A stretch of 64,000 nucleotides of DNA from Flavobacterium tiangeerense (GTDB lineage Bacteria; Bacteroidota; Bacteroidia; Flavobacteriales; Flavobacteriaceae): positions 186,001 to 250,000 of the forward strand of contig NZ_VLKO01000007.1 of NCBI RefSeq assembly GCF_007830355.1. The letters are read 5' to 3'. This document shows, piece after piece, positions 33,799 to 43,850 of the stretch. Made by a program: the position numbers and the translations under genes. Below the pieces are notes generated by a model that saw nothing but the letters and a program-made list of their open reading frames with translations, ran no database searches and had not been told where the DNA came from. Position 1 is the stretch's first letter. Every line of letters starts with the position of its first letter.

Positions 33799-36600
33799 CT
33801 ATACAGCTAAAATGTACTCTACAAGTCCTTGTTCATGCGATAATTCCATTTTTTTACGCAAACGATATCGTTTTATCTCAACACTTCGTACAGATATGTT
33901 CAATAAAGGTGCTACTTCTTTGGAGGATAGATTAAGTCTTAAATAAGCACACAATCTTAAATCATTAGGAGTTAATGTAGGATGCGCCGCCTTCATTTTT
34001 TTCAAGAAATCTTTATCTGTACTATCAAATGCCTCTTTAAAAATACTCCAACTGTCTCCTTGATTGATATTTTTATTTATGGTAGAAATTACAGATTTTA
34101 TACTTTTATTGCCATCCTCAGTTGTTTTTTTCAAATCTTCTTTGATAAAGGCCAACAACTCATTTTTACTATTCAAACTCATTGTAGATGCAGCCAATTC
34201 TTTATTTTTTGAATCAACCACTTGAGAAAGTTGTTCGTTTTTAATTCGCATAACCTCTTGCTCGTTCTCCAACTCTTTTATTTCTAATAACAGATTGTTC
34301 TCCTCTATTAATTTTTTTTCTAATTGTTCATAATAGCGTTTGTAAGCCTTGTGTATAAATCTTGCTGCAAAGACTAGCACAATTAAATAAATCAAAAGCG
34401 CGACATGAGTAAAGTACCAAGGTTTGTTTATTCTAAACGAATAGGATATCGTACTATCTAAAGTGGAATTAGCATATTTTGCTCTAACTTTTAAGGTGTA
34501 ATACCCAGGAGGTAGATTCTTAAAATTAACGGATGACTTTGCACTCCATTCACTCCATTCCTCTTGAAACCCTTCGAGTAAGTACTGAAACTCTACATTT
34601 ATATACTTATTGAACTCGGGTACAGCATAAAAAACTGAAATGTTATTTTCATCATGATCAAAACTTCCCTCACTTAGAATACTTTGATTTTGAAACGATT
34701 CGTTTTGTTTATTTGTAGTTATTCCTGATAATGAAACGTTGTAATTCTTTAAACCTAATTCATTTAAATTTAAAATATAATATCCATCAGTTGTTCCTAT
34801 TAAATAATTGGAGTGAGAAATTTGAGTTATATTTTCATATCCCAACATAGAGTTTGTCAAAGCTGCTGGTATGGGAATTAAATTTTGAACTAGTTGATTA
34901 CTAAATTTACTAAGAGAAAAATAATGAATGTAATTCTTTGAAAACAACCAAATCTTATTAGAATTGTCAACAATTAATTTTCCAGATGTGTATTCATCTT
35001 TTTCAAAAACAGTACTCAATACTTTGTCTTTTACAAACTGTTTAGATTTTTGATTCAGTTTAAAAATACCTGCTTTATTAGCATAATAAATTTCATTATT
35101 AAAGGTAGTTAAGCTTGCATTTTTCCCTTTTTGAGGTGTTTTATAAGCCTGAACTCGTTGTACTTTCAATAGATCTTTATCAAGTTCCAGTCTATAAATC
35201 CCTTTATATTCATGACTTACGTATACATCTGAATTTTTTGAAATCTCAAAATACTTAGACGAATAATCAAAACCTGTTATTTTATTTCTAAAAATCCATT
35301 GATTATTTCTTTTTTCTAAAACTGAAATACCGAAATAATTGCCCTGTAATAGTACTGTTTTCTTATTTTTTACCTTTTCAAATTTCCAAGTTCCAGATGC
35401 AGAAAAAATATTCTTAGCCATCCCATTCTCAACAATAAATGTCCCTGAATCATGACCACAAAAAAGCGTACCATCATGTTCAAATAAAGACCATACTTGA
35501 CCTTTAGTACCACTCACAAAACGAAATTCCTCCTGTACAGAATCCTTTTTAAAAAACAATCCTTGATTTGTTCCTACATATAAGTTCCCGTTACATTTTA
35601 AAGAGGTGTAAACAGTCCCCAATATTCCTGTATCATCACTATAATTTTGAATGGGCGAACGCAAATTGATACAATTGATACCATTGTCAAGGCCCAACCA
35701 TACATTTTGATCAACATCTTCATAGAGTGATAAAACAGTATTATTACTCAAACCTTTATTTTGAGTGATATGAAATTTCAATTTACCTGCTGTATCAAGT
35801 ATAAAAACACCATTTGAAATAGTTCCCAAGGCAAAACTTCCATCACTTAACCTTTGACTGCAATACACATTTCCTGTTGCAAATTCATCGTCTACATCTG
35901 TTTTAATTTTTTTCAAACGTTTATCAATAAGTTTAAAAAAACCATTTTGTTGCGTTTGTAAAAGGAGTCCATCATCATCAGCAAAAATATTTACCAACTT
36001 ATTTTGCAATACAATTTGATCATTGGTTACAAGACGATACGTACCACTTTCTATTTCAAAAAGACCTTCATTTGCTATTTGAAAATAAATTGCATCTTTA
36101 GTACGAAAAGATTTAGTAATGTTATTTTTTGGACTAATGATGTTAAAAGTATCCGTCTTAGTATCATAAATATACATTCTATTTAAAGACTGAAAAACAA
36201 CCCATTGTTCAAAATCTAAAACATTCCAAAACTGTTCATCATCAAGAATTTTGTTTTTTATTTTTTTACTTAAGGAATAGTATTTAAGTTTCCCGTTGGA
36301 TATTCGTTTCCAAAAACCAAATTCCATGTAGGCACCCGAATAAATTTTATTACCTATAACCTTTACAGATCGTATAATGGTTTCGTTTGGAGACGGGTAC
36401 AGTTCCCAATTAGCACCATTAAATTCTAGTAGTCCTTCATTATTTGCTAGATAAATAAATTGCTTTTTATCCTGTGAAATCATCCAGTTTTGATTTCCTG
36501 CGCCATACGTTGCAGAACTATATTTTACAATAGGGGGGAGCTCTTGTGAAAAGCCACAAAAACAGCATAAAAAAAGAATAAGGTATAACTTTGTTTTCAA
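33799..36600 (-). CDS. One-piece transmembrane regulator: Reg_prop propeller, Y_Y_Y domain, LuxR-type HTH
   Basis: 933 residues from a TTG at 36600 (no ATG available); the start gives a good signal peptide, MKTKLYLILFLCCFCGFSQ. Residues about 20-640 are propeller repeats typical of Reg_prop sensors (for example VLSLYEDVDQNVWLGLDNGINCI). A Y_Y_Y domain follows (about 640-730: FQYLLEGFQEEWSEWS, LPPGYYTLKVRA), then one membrane helix (about 738-760), a long coiled coil (about 765-820), and a C-terminal HTH (LRLNLSSKEVAPLLNISVRSVEIKRYRLRKK). The periplasmic part resembles hybrid two-component systems, but no kinase or receiver is present. The expected role is direct sensing of glucan products and activation of susC. 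Confidence 0.9.
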   Translation of the reverse strand: MKTKLYLILFLCCFCGFSQELPPIVKYSSATYGAGNQNWMISQDKKQFIYLANNEGLLEFNGANWELYPSPNETIIRSVKVIGNKIYSGAYMEFGFWKRISNGKLKYYSLSKKIKNKILDDEQFWNVLDFEQWVVFQSLNRMYIYDTKTDTFNIISPKNNITKSFRTKDAIYFQIANEGLFEIESGTYRLVTNDQIVLQNKLVNIFADDDGLLLQTQQNGFFKLIDKRLKKIKTDVDDEFATGNVYCSQRLSDGSFALGTISNGVFILDTAGKLKFHITQNKGLSNNTVLSLYEDVDQNVWLGLDNGINCINLRSPIQNYSDDTGILGTVYTSLKCNGNLYVGTNQGLFFKKDSVQEEFRFVSGTKGQVWSLFEHDGTLFCGHDSGTFIVENGMAKNIFSASGTWKFEKVKNKKTVLLQGNYFGISVLEKRNNQWIFRNKITGFDYSSKYFEISKNSDVYVSHEYKGIYRLELDKDLLKVQRVQAYKTPQKGKNASLTTFNNEIYYANKAGIFKLNQKSKQFVKDKVLSTVFEKDEYTSGKLIVDNSNKIWLFSKNYIHYFSLSKFSNQLVQNLIPIPAALTNSMLGYENITQISHSNYLIGTTDGYYILNLNELGLKNYNVSLSGITTNKQNESFQNQSILSEGSFDHDENNISVFYAVPEFNKYINVEFQYLLEGFQEEWSEWSAKSSVNFKNLPPGYYTLKVRAKYANSTLDSTISYSFRINKPWYFTHVALLIYLIVLVFAARFIHKAYKRYYEQLEKKLIEENNLLLEIKELENEQEVMRIKNEQLSQVVDSKNKELAASTMSLNSKNELLAFIKEDLKKTTEDGNKSIKSVISTINKNINQGDSWSIFKEAFDSTDKDFLKKMKAAHPTLTPNDLRLCAYLRLNLSSKEVAPLLNISVRSVEIKRYRLRKKMELSHEQGLVEYILAV

Positions 36601-36760
36601 TGGTAGCGTTCGTTTGTTTTGTCAAAAATAAACCTAAAAATAGTACTTATTTATCGGATGGAAAACATAAATACCATACAAGGCCAAAATTGACTTTTAA
36701 ACCTCAGTTTTAATCATTATTTGTGAGTTGTTCATCCTGAAATCTCTGTTCAAAATTGAT

Positions 36761-36768
36761 TACTTTTG
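36761..36768 (+). promoter_or_regulatory. Candidate -7 box of uvrA (TACTTTTG)
   Basis: Exact TAnnTTTG match 18 bases before the ATG at 36786, implying a very short leader. No clear -33 element. Confidence 0.5.
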
Positions 36769-36785
36769 TAAAAATTATCATTTTT

Positions 36786-39584
36786 ATGCAAGTTGACCTT
36801 TCTAAATTAGACCCAAAAAAAAATATCATTATAAAAGGAGCGCAAGTACACAATTTAAAAAACGTGGATGTTGCTATACCTAGAAATAAACTAGTGGTTA
36901 TTACAGGTCTTTCAGGATCTGGAAAATCAAGCTTAGCATTTGATACTTTGTACGCCGAGGGACAGCGCAGGTATGTTGAAAGCTTATCCTCTTATGCCCG
37001 CCAATTTCTTGGCAGACTCGATAAACCAAAGGTAGAATATATTAAAGGTATTGCTCCAGCTATTGCCATTGAACAAAAGGTAAATACTACAAATGCACGT
37101 TCAACTGTGGGTACTTCTACAGAAATTTATGATTATATAAAATTACTTTTTGCAAGAATAGGACGCACTTATTCCCCAGTTTCTGGTGTTGAAGTCAAAA
37201 AAAATACAGTAACTGATGTTGTAAATGCGGTCAAAAAGCTAGAACAAAACAGCAAATGGTTGTTATTAGCTCCCATTCATTTAGAACCCGGACGCAAACT
37301 ACAAGACAAACTCAATGTTCTTTTGCAACAAGGTTTTGCTAGAATCCTTGTAAACAATGAAATGATTAGGCTGGATACCATTCCAGATGAAATAAATGAA
37401 AAGGAAGTTTATTTAATAGTTGACCGTATTGTGGTTAACCAAGATCCCGAAGTTGAAGAAGAATTTTACAACCGCCTAGCAGATGCGGTTCAAACTGCTT
37501 TTTTTGAAGGGAAAGGCGTTTGCTACTTACAAGAATTAAACACCCATATTAAACATACTTTTTCAAATAATTTTGAACTGGATGGCATCACTTTTTTAGA
37601 ACCAAATGTTCATTTATTTAGTTTTAACAATCCTTATGGCGCCTGCCCAGTGTGCGAAGGCTACGGAAACATTATTGGTATCGATGCTGAACTAGTTGTT
37701 CCAAATACTACTTTATCTATTTTTGAAAATGCTATTTTTCCATGGCGTGGTGATAGTATGAGTTGGTATCGTGACGAGTTAGTTAACAAAGCTTATAAAT
37801 TTGATTTTCCCATTCACAAACCTTTTTATCAACTTACTGAGACTCAAAAAGAACTTATTTGGACAGGAAATAGCTATTTTCAGGGATTGAATGTTTTTTT
37901 TAAAGAGCTTGAAGAAAAAAACTATAAAATCCAAAACAGAGTAATGCTTTCTCGCTATCGAGGCAAGACAAAGTGTACCTCATGTAAAGGAAAAAGGCTG
38001 CGTGTAGAAGCTTCTTATGTTAAGATTAATCAAAAAACAGTTTCTGATTTGGTTGATTTGCCTATCAAGCATTTGGATACTTTTTTCAAAAACTTAGAAT
38101 TAAATTCTTATGAAAAACAAATAGCCAATAGATTGCTAATTGAAATCAACAACAGACTGTCTTTTTTAACTGAAGTAGGTCTTGATTACTTAACACTCAA
38201 TAGAAATTCAGCGACATTGTCTGGTGGTGAATCACAACGTATTAACTTAGCTACTTCACTTGGCAGTAGCTTGGTAGGATCTATGTATATCTTGGATGAG
38301 CCAAGCATCGGGTTACACCCTAAAGATACTGAAAGACTAATAAAAGTACTACTGTCTTTAAGAGATTTAGGTAATACTGTAATTGTTGTAGAGCATGACG
38401 AGGATATCATGAAAGCAGCAGATATGATCATTGACATTGGCCCCGAAGCTGGTAGTCTTGGTGGAAATTTAGTGGCCCAAGGAACATTTGACGAAATATT
38501 AAAATCTACTTCTCTTACAGCAAAATATCTGAATGGTGATTTAGAAATTTCGGTACCAAAAAAACGCCGACAGTTTAAGAACTTCATTGAAATTAAAGGA
38601 GCTCGCGAAAACAACTTACAAAATATTGATGTTACATTTCCGTTAGATGTTTTAACGGTCATTACAGGTGTTTCAGGTAGTGGAAAAAGTACACTGGTAA
38701 AGAAAATTCTTTTTCCAGCTATGCAAAAAAAGCTAGAAAATATTGGTGAAAAAGCAGGTCAATTCTCAGAAATATCAGGTTCGTTTTCGCAAATAAAACA
38801 TATCGAATATGTAGATCAAAACCCAATAGGTAGAAGTTCACGTTCAAATCCGGTAACGTATATCAAAGCATATGATGACATTAGGGATTTGTATGCCAAA
38901 GAAAAACTTTCAAAAGTAAGAGGATACCAAGCCAAACATTTTTCATTTAATGTTGATGGTGGGCGCTGCGAAACCTGTAAAGGCGAGGGATCTATCAACG
39001 TAGAGATGGTGTTTATGGCTGATGTGCAATTACCATGTGAAACCTGCCACGGAAAACGATTTAAAAAAGAAGTATTAGAGGTAGCTTTTGAAGGGAAAAA
39101 CATTCATGAAATTCTAACCTTGACCATTGATGATGCAATTGCTTTTTTTACAGCTCAAAAACAAACTAAAATAACTCAAAAATTGCAACCGCTGCAAGAT
39201 GTAGGTTTGGGTTATGCACAACTAGGACAATCATCCTCAACCCTTTCTGGCGGAGAAGCACAACGTATAAAACTGGCATCATTTTTAGTAAAAGGAGCCA
39301 CAAAAGACAAAGCTTTATTTGTTTTTGATGAACCTACAACAGGACTTCATTTTCATGACATCAAGAAATTATTGGCGTCTTTTGATGCTTTAATTGAGAA
39401 AGGACATTCTATAATAGTAATTGAACACAATCTTGACTTAATAAAATGTGCCGACTGGTTAATTGATCTTGGTCCTGAAGGTGGAGAAAATGGAGGGAAA
39501 TTATTAGCGGTTGGTACTCCAGAGCAGGTGGTGAAAAATAAAGAATCTATTACTGGAACCTATTTAAAAGCAGTTCTAAAATAA
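36786..39584 (+). CDS. uvrA: Excinuclease ABC subunit A
   Basis: 932 residues from the ATG at 36786. Damage-recognition ATPase of nucleotide excision repair. Two ABC ATPase modules: Walker A GLSGSGKSS (N) and GVSGSGKST (C), signatures LSGGESQR and LSGGEAQR, and Walker B MYILDEPSIGLH and LFVFDEPTTGLH. Zinc-binding pairs are visible as CPVCEGYG, CTSCKGKR, CETCKGEG and CETCHGKR. The insertion between about residues 120 and 250 fits the UvrB-binding domain. Cytoplasmic. Monocistronic with its own promoter box and a strong terminator. Divergent from the one-piece regulator. Confidence 0.98.
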   Translation: MQVDLSKLDPKKNIIIKGAQVHNLKNVDVAIPRNKLVVITGLSGSGKSSLAFDTLYAEGQRRYVESLSSYARQFLGRLDKPKVEYIKGIAPAIAIEQKVNTTNARSTVGTSTEIYDYIKLLFARIGRTYSPVSGVEVKKNTVTDVVNAVKKLEQNSKWLLLAPIHLEPGRKLQDKLNVLLQQGFARILVNNEMIRLDTIPDEINEKEVYLIVDRIVVNQDPEVEEEFYNRLADAVQTAFFEGKGVCYLQELNTHIKHTFSNNFELDGITFLEPNVHLFSFNNPYGACPVCEGYGNIIGIDAELVVPNTTLSIFENAIFPWRGDSMSWYRDELVNKAYKFDFPIHKPFYQLTETQKELIWTGNSYFQGLNVFFKELEEKNYKIQNRVMLSRYRGKTKCTSCKGKRLRVEASYVKINQKTVSDLVDLPIKHLDTFFKNLELNSYEKQIANRLLIEINNRLSFLTEVGLDYLTLNRNSATLSGGESQRINLATSLGSSLVGSMYILDEPSIGLHPKDTERLIKVLLSLRDLGNTVIVVEHDEDIMKAADMIIDIGPEAGSLGGNLVAQGTFDEILKSTSLTAKYLNGDLEISVPKKRRQFKNFIEIKGARENNLQNIDVTFPLDVLTVITGVSGSGKSTLVKKILFPAMQKKLENIGEKAGQFSEISGSFSQIKHIEYVDQNPIGRSSRSNPVTYIKAYDDIRDLYAKEKLSKVRGYQAKHFSFNVDGGRCETCKGEGSINVEMVFMADVQLPCETCHGKRFKKEVLEVAFEGKNIHEILTLTIDDAIAFFTAQKQTKITQKLQPLQDVGLGYAQLGQSSSTLSGGEAQRIKLASFLVKGATKDKALFVFDEPTTGLHFHDIKKLLASFDALIEKGHSIIVIEHNLDLIKCADWLIDLGPEGGENGGKLLAVGTPEQVVKNKESITGTYLKAVLK

Positions 39585-39587
39585 TAA

Positions 39588-39623
39588 AAAAGCCGATATA
39601 CTTTTTCAAGTATATCGGCTTTT
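39588..39623. terminator. Bidirectional terminator after uvrA
   Basis: Fourteen-bp perfect stem AAAAGCCGATATAC / GTATATCGGCTTTT with an eight-base loop between convergent genes. Confidence 0.95.
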
Positions 39624-39642
39624 AATATTTGTAATAAGTTAT

Positions 39643-40440
39643 TTAGAATCGGTATCCTAAGCTAATTCCGCTTCTTACACCACCCCAAGGACCACTCACA
39701 TTAATCTTAGCACCTCGAGCATTAACCTCTGTTTTTATATCCGATAATGGAAGTTCAATATTATCCAGTTCTTTTTTCAACTCTTGTTGTTCAAAAGTAG
39801 TTAAGTTTCTATCAGTTATTCCCACAAAATCACCTTTTGAAGTACCATAATGAGGACCTACAATCCACCAATCAAGTATGATATGTTTGCCTAAATTAAA
39901 TTGAGCACCTAATTGCAACCCAAAAGAATTAGCCGAAAGCTTACCACCCATAGCTAGATTTTGCTCTGTTACACCTGCAACGTCACTGCTAAAAGTAAAA
40001 TTTACATTGTTAATATCATACTGTACATTTCTATAAAAAGGAGCTACATAAAATCCTTTTCCATACCCTTTTCCCAAGTAAAATCTAATCTCTGGAGTAA
40101 AAGCTTTGTAACCCAATTCTGCATTTTCAAATATACCTTGTGTATCTGCATTATCAGCTGTTAAGTCATTTAGTTGTGTTCTAAATGGCACAGCTCCTTT
40201 TGGAATAAAACTATACCCTACAACAAGTCCAATGCGCTTAGTAAGACTTCTTTCGTATTGCAACTGATAGTTTCCAAAAATTAAGCTGGTTAAACTGATT
40301 TTAAAGTTGTTCTTTTTTGGAGAATCTACATCATCACTGATAGTGATACGTTCTTTACTATCAATTTCTCCAGGAGATTGTGCAACAGCAATACTAATGT
40401 TAAACAGCACAGCTGCAAGGATAAGTAATTTACATTTCAT
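39643..40440 (-). CDS. Outer-membrane beta-barrel protein (DUF3575-like)
   Basis: 265 residues from the ATG at 40440, which starts a signal peptide (MKCKLLILAAVLFNISIAVAQ); a TTG 12 codons upstream is less likely. The mature chain is a small barrel: FKISLTSLIFGNYQLQYERSLTKRIGLVVGYSFIP, FTPEIRFYLGKGYGKGFYVAPFYR, and FGLQLGAQFNLGKHIILDWWIVGPHYG, ending in RSGISLGYRF with a terminal aromatic. This matches DUF3575-type proteins of Bacteroidota. Function unknown; presumably in the outer membrane. Confidence 0.82.
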   Translation of the reverse strand: MKCKLLILAAVLFNISIAVAQSPGEIDSKERITISDDVDSPKKNNFKISLTSLIFGNYQLQYERSLTKRIGLVVGYSFIPKGAVPFRTQLNDLTADNADTQGIFENAELGYKAFTPEIRFYLGKGYGKGFYVAPFYRNVQYDINNVNFTFSSDVAGVTEQNLAMGGKLSANSFGLQLGAQFNLGKHIILDWWIVGPHYGTSKGDFVGITDRNLTTFEQQELKKELDNIELPLSDIKTEVNARGAKINVSGPWGGVRSGISLGYRF

Positions 40441-40488
40441 AATGAGTCTATTAAAATATTTGAATATTGATTTCAAAAATAAGAAAAA

Positions 40489-40797
40489 TTATCCCATGTA
40501 GCATTTTTCCTCAAATGGATTTCCATCCTCATCTATAGCTATTAGAATTTTTTTAGCTTTTGATGAAACTTGCGTAATGTAAATCCATACAAAAGACCAT
40601 AACCCTAAAGTTGCACAAAAAATTGCAAAATTATAGATGTGGTTTACTTTCTTTTTCTTTTTCAATAATACCGCATAAGGAAGTTTATCATTGCGTTCCA
40701 CGACTACAAATCCTTCTTTAGTTTTTCCTTTCAAAAGAGTTGAAAATTTAACCAAGTTAGCATTTATGCTTTCTGCTTGTGACGTTGTATGTACCAT
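40489..40797 (-). CDS. Hypothetical protein with one membrane helix
   Basis: 102 residues. An N-terminal segment of about 45 residues (FSTLLKGKTKEGFVVVERNDKLPYAVLL) is followed by a KKKKK stretch and a membrane helix at about 55-76 (YNFAIFCATLGLWSFVWIYI). A short tail with DEDGNPFEEKCYMG follows. The Lys run before the helix suggests the N-terminus stays inside. No family recognised. It stands alone between longer gaps. Confidence 0.6.
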   Translation of the reverse strand: MVHTTSQAESINANLVKFSTLLKGKTKEGFVVVERNDKLPYAVLLKKKKKVNHIYNFAIFCATLGLWSFVWIYITQVSSKAKKILIAIDEDGNPFEEKCYMG

Positions 40798-40998
40798 TTA
40801 AATGAGTCCTTTTGTACTTTATATTATTTTATAATGCACCACAAAATTACCATCTTAATCACACACCAACAATACCCACTTTTAGTGATATTTTAATTAT
40901 TTTTAATAAAAAATTCAAACTAGAAATCCAAGAGAATTTAATAACAAGAAATAGACTAATATACCTTTAAAATTAGGGTTTACAGTTGCGATAATTCT

Positions 40999-42465
40999 TT
41001 ACAAAAACTTTATTTTTTTAAGAACCACATTTATAGCATCATTGATCTCATTTGATACAACAAATTTGTAATTAACATAAACATACAATACTGTAATCAA
41101 GATTGATTTCAGTAAAATATTTAAAATAGGATTAAAAGGAAAATCCCAAAAATAAAATATAAGAAACAACAAAAATGTAATTGCTAGTGAATGTAAAGTT
41201 TGCTTTGTAAAAGGATATAAGTGCAATCTTTTGACAACAAAAAGCAATTTAGCGATACTGTACAATGTTATAGAAACCAATGTAGCAAATGCAGAACCCA
41301 TAATCCCGTAAAGTGGAATAAAAATAGCATTTAAACCAATGGCTACCACTACAAGAAATACACCTAAAAATAAAACGGCACGATAGTATTTTGTATTGAA
41401 AATGATCGCATTATTATTACCCAGAATCAAATCAAAGTACTTAGAAATTCCAATCATAAAAACCACTAATATTCCACCACTATATTCCTTCGGAACAATT
41501 TCATACAACTGATTAATATTAACAAAAATACCTAGCATTACAAAACCACCAACAACTTGCAGATTTATAGATGTTTTTTTATACAATACATTCAACTCCG
41601 TGAGTTTGTTATCGTGCATTAATTTTGCAGTAATCGGATAAACAATTTGATGCATGGCTCGACTAGGAACGGATATCACTAACGCTATAAAGGTTGCAAT
41701 AGAGTAATACGCAATATTATCAATAACCATGTATTGGTTAAGCATAATTTTATCTCCATCCAAAAGTAAATTGGCAACACTACCTGATAAAATGATATAA
41801 AAAGTATACTCTAAAATGTCTTTAACGTTTTTAGGTACTGCGATTTGAAAACTAGGCATCTTGATATAAAAAGCATAAGCCATAGTGACTACAAGTGCCA
41901 AAAAGTAAATCCCAGCTGTAATATATATAAAATCAACAATGGTAATCCACTTATAATAGACTCCTACTAATGCTAGTAATGACAACAATCTAAGTCCAAC
42001 CTCTTTAATAAAATTACCAAAAACGGAGTGCATATGCACTCGTGCCCAAGCATAAAATATTTCGAAATAAGCCATTGACATCCCAATAAAGGGTATCAAC
42101 CAAATAAAATCTTTTACAATTGGATTTTTCTTAGAAACAAAAAACAAAATGTCATCAAAAAATAAAAACCCAATAAAGATTAAGGGAATCGATAATAATA
42201 GCGGAAACAAAACCGTAAAGGATAAAAACTGAGCTTTCTCCTCATCTGTTTTGTATTGAGAATAAAACTTGACTAATGTATTTTGCATCCCTATTGCAAA
42301 CAAAGGCATAATCACATTGGCAACAGATAAAATATAATTAGCTAGAGCGTAATACGTAGCACCTAAAAAAATAGGATATAAATAAAGTGTATTCACTGCT
42401 CCAATTCCAAAACCGGCGTAGGTAATTATGGTATTCTTTAATGATTGATTTAATACTATTCCCAT
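40999..42465 (-). CDS. Polysaccharide flippase, MOP/Wzx superfamily
   Basis: 488 residues from the ATG at 42465 (MGIVLNQSLKNT, a family-like start); an upstream in-frame extension has no support. About 12-14 hydrophobic helices fill the chain, with Lys/Arg-rich loops (YKKTSINLQVVGG, KRLHLYPFTK). This is the Wzx/RfbX-like polysaccharide biosynthesis exporter type, which flips lipid-linked oligosaccharides to the periplasmic face. Downstream of, and probably cotranscribed with, the glycosyltransferase gene 38 bases away. Which surface polysaccharide it serves is not known. Confidence 0.9.
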   Translation of the reverse strand: MGIVLNQSLKNTIITYAGFGIGAVNTLYLYPIFLGATYYALANYILSVANVIMPLFAIGMQNTLVKFYSQYKTDEEKAQFLSFTVLFPLLLSIPLIFIGFLFFDDILFFVSKKNPIVKDFIWLIPFIGMSMAYFEIFYAWARVHMHSVFGNFIKEVGLRLLSLLALVGVYYKWITIVDFIYITAGIYFLALVVTMAYAFYIKMPSFQIAVPKNVKDILEYTFYIILSGSVANLLLDGDKIMLNQYMVIDNIAYYSIATFIALVISVPSRAMHQIVYPITAKLMHDNKLTELNVLYKKTSINLQVVGGFVMLGIFVNINQLYEIVPKEYSGGILVVFMIGISKYFDLILGNNNAIIFNTKYYRAVLFLGVFLVVVAIGLNAIFIPLYGIMGSAFATLVSITLYSIAKLLFVVKRLHLYPFTKQTLHSLAITFLLFLIFYFWDFPFNPILNILLKSILITVLYVYVNYKFVVSNEINDAINVVLKKIKFL

Positions 42466-42503
42466 TATTTTATGATTGTAAAACACAAACAGGCTTTACT
42501 TTA

Positions 42504-43793
42504 TTATATTTTGTTAAGCAATTGAACCAAATCTTTCGTGAGGTTTTTTCTAGAATAGTTTTGTAAACCAACTCCATTGGATTGCAACGTTCCTTCTAAA
42601 AATTGATCATAAAAGTCCAAAATTACTCTTTTAAGTTTCATTTTCTCAGAATAGTCAAAAAATACACCTGTGTTGGTATTGGTAATAATTTCAGCAAAAT
42701 CAGAATCTTGAGGCCCAATTGCTATAATAGGCCTATTAGAAACCATGTATTCAAAAAGTTTTCCCGGGATAATGCTTTTAGTATCTTCAGAGTTGATTTC
42801 GATTAGCAACAAAACCTGTGACTTTCTTTGGTGCGCAATAGCTTCTGCATGTGAAACATAACCCAGATTATTCAAATATGCATTTAACCCGAATTGAGAA
42901 ATAGTTTCTAAAACTTCTTGACTGACCGCGCCTATTAGTTTTATTTCTAAATTCAATTTAAAACTAGGGATTTCCTCTAGCAGTTCCAGCAGCACTTCCC
43001 ATAACATCTTTGGATTTCTCTCAGAAAGAAAAGAACCAATGTGTGCTAAGCTAAATTTGACATCTAAAGTTTGTTTTTCAATTTGCTCTGTATCATAACC
43101 ATTGGTAATTACCGAAATTGGTTTATTTGTAATCGCTTGAAATTCCGTTTTAGTAGTTTTACTCGTTACAATAACCGTATCAGCAGTATTCAAAACCTGA
43201 TGCTCTAAAGCTTTATGTTTCTTGGCGGCAAAACTTGATAAACGTAAGGATTTATGATACCCTATTGTGGTCCAAGGATCTCTAAAATCAGCAAACCATT
43301 TTAGATTTAATTTTTGTTTTAATTCTAATCCAATAAGATGCAAACTGTGTGGCGGACCCGAAGTTATAATGGTATCAATATCATTTTCTAAAATGTATTT
43401 TTCTAAAAATGATACTGATGGTTTTACCCAAAAAACGCGGGCATCAGGAATAAAAAGATTGCCTCTAATCCAAAGAAAAGTTTTATCAAGAAAAGATTGC
43501 TTTTTTTGATTGGGAATAATCCCCGAATTCATTTTTTGAGTTTTATTCTTGGATAAAAAAGAGGCCAATTGATAAGGCTCAAAAATCCTATGCTTGACAA
43601 TAATTGCTTGATCTGACACCTCACTTACAAGATTTTGATCCACAATAGGATAGGTAGGATTCTCCGGAATATAAACTATAGGCTGAACGCCAAAATCTGG
43701 CAAATACTTTACGAACTTAAGCCAACGCTGTACTCCTGGTCCTCCCGCTGGTGGCCAATAATAGGTAATTATTAAAATTTTATTATTTTTCAA
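42504..43793 (-). CDS. Glycosyltransferase, GT4-like
   Basis: 429 residues from a TTG at 43793, which gives the family-like start KILIITYYWPPAGGPGVQRWLKF. The N-terminal Rossmann-like domain binds the acceptor (TIITSGPPHSLHLIGLELKQ; WFADFRDPWT). The C-terminal half contains VITNGYD, AHIGSFLSERNPKMLWEVL, YVSHAEAIAHQRKSQVLLLIE and the nucleotide-sugar site IIPGKLFEYMVSNRPIIAIGP, in which the Glu in the EYM part is the usual donor-binding residue. Adds a sugar to a glycan chain at the inner membrane; the specificity is unknown. Part of the flippase/GT/YfhO gene run. Confidence 0.92.
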   Translation of the reverse strand: MKNNKILIITYYWPPAGGPGVQRWLKFVKYLPDFGVQPIVYIPENPTYPIVDQNLVSEVSDQAIIVKHRIFEPYQLASFLSKNKTQKMNSGIIPNQKKQSFLDKTFLWIRGNLFIPDARVFWVKPSVSFLEKYILENDIDTIITSGPPHSLHLIGLELKQKLNLKWFADFRDPWTTIGYHKSLRLSSFAAKKHKALEHQVLNTADTVIVTSKTTKTEFQAITNKPISVITNGYDTEQIEKQTLDVKFSLAHIGSFLSERNPKMLWEVLLELLEEIPSFKLNLEIKLIGAVSQEVLETISQFGLNAYLNNLGYVSHAEAIAHQRKSQVLLLIEINSEDTKSIIPGKLFEYMVSNRPIIAIGPQDSDFAEIITNTNTGVFFDYSEKMKLKRVILDFYDQFLEGTLQSNGVGLQNYSRKNLTKDLVQLLNKI

Positions 43794-43850
43794 TTTATTC
43801 CTGTTGAATTAAAATATTCCTGACAACTACTCCGAAAATATAAAACAACA

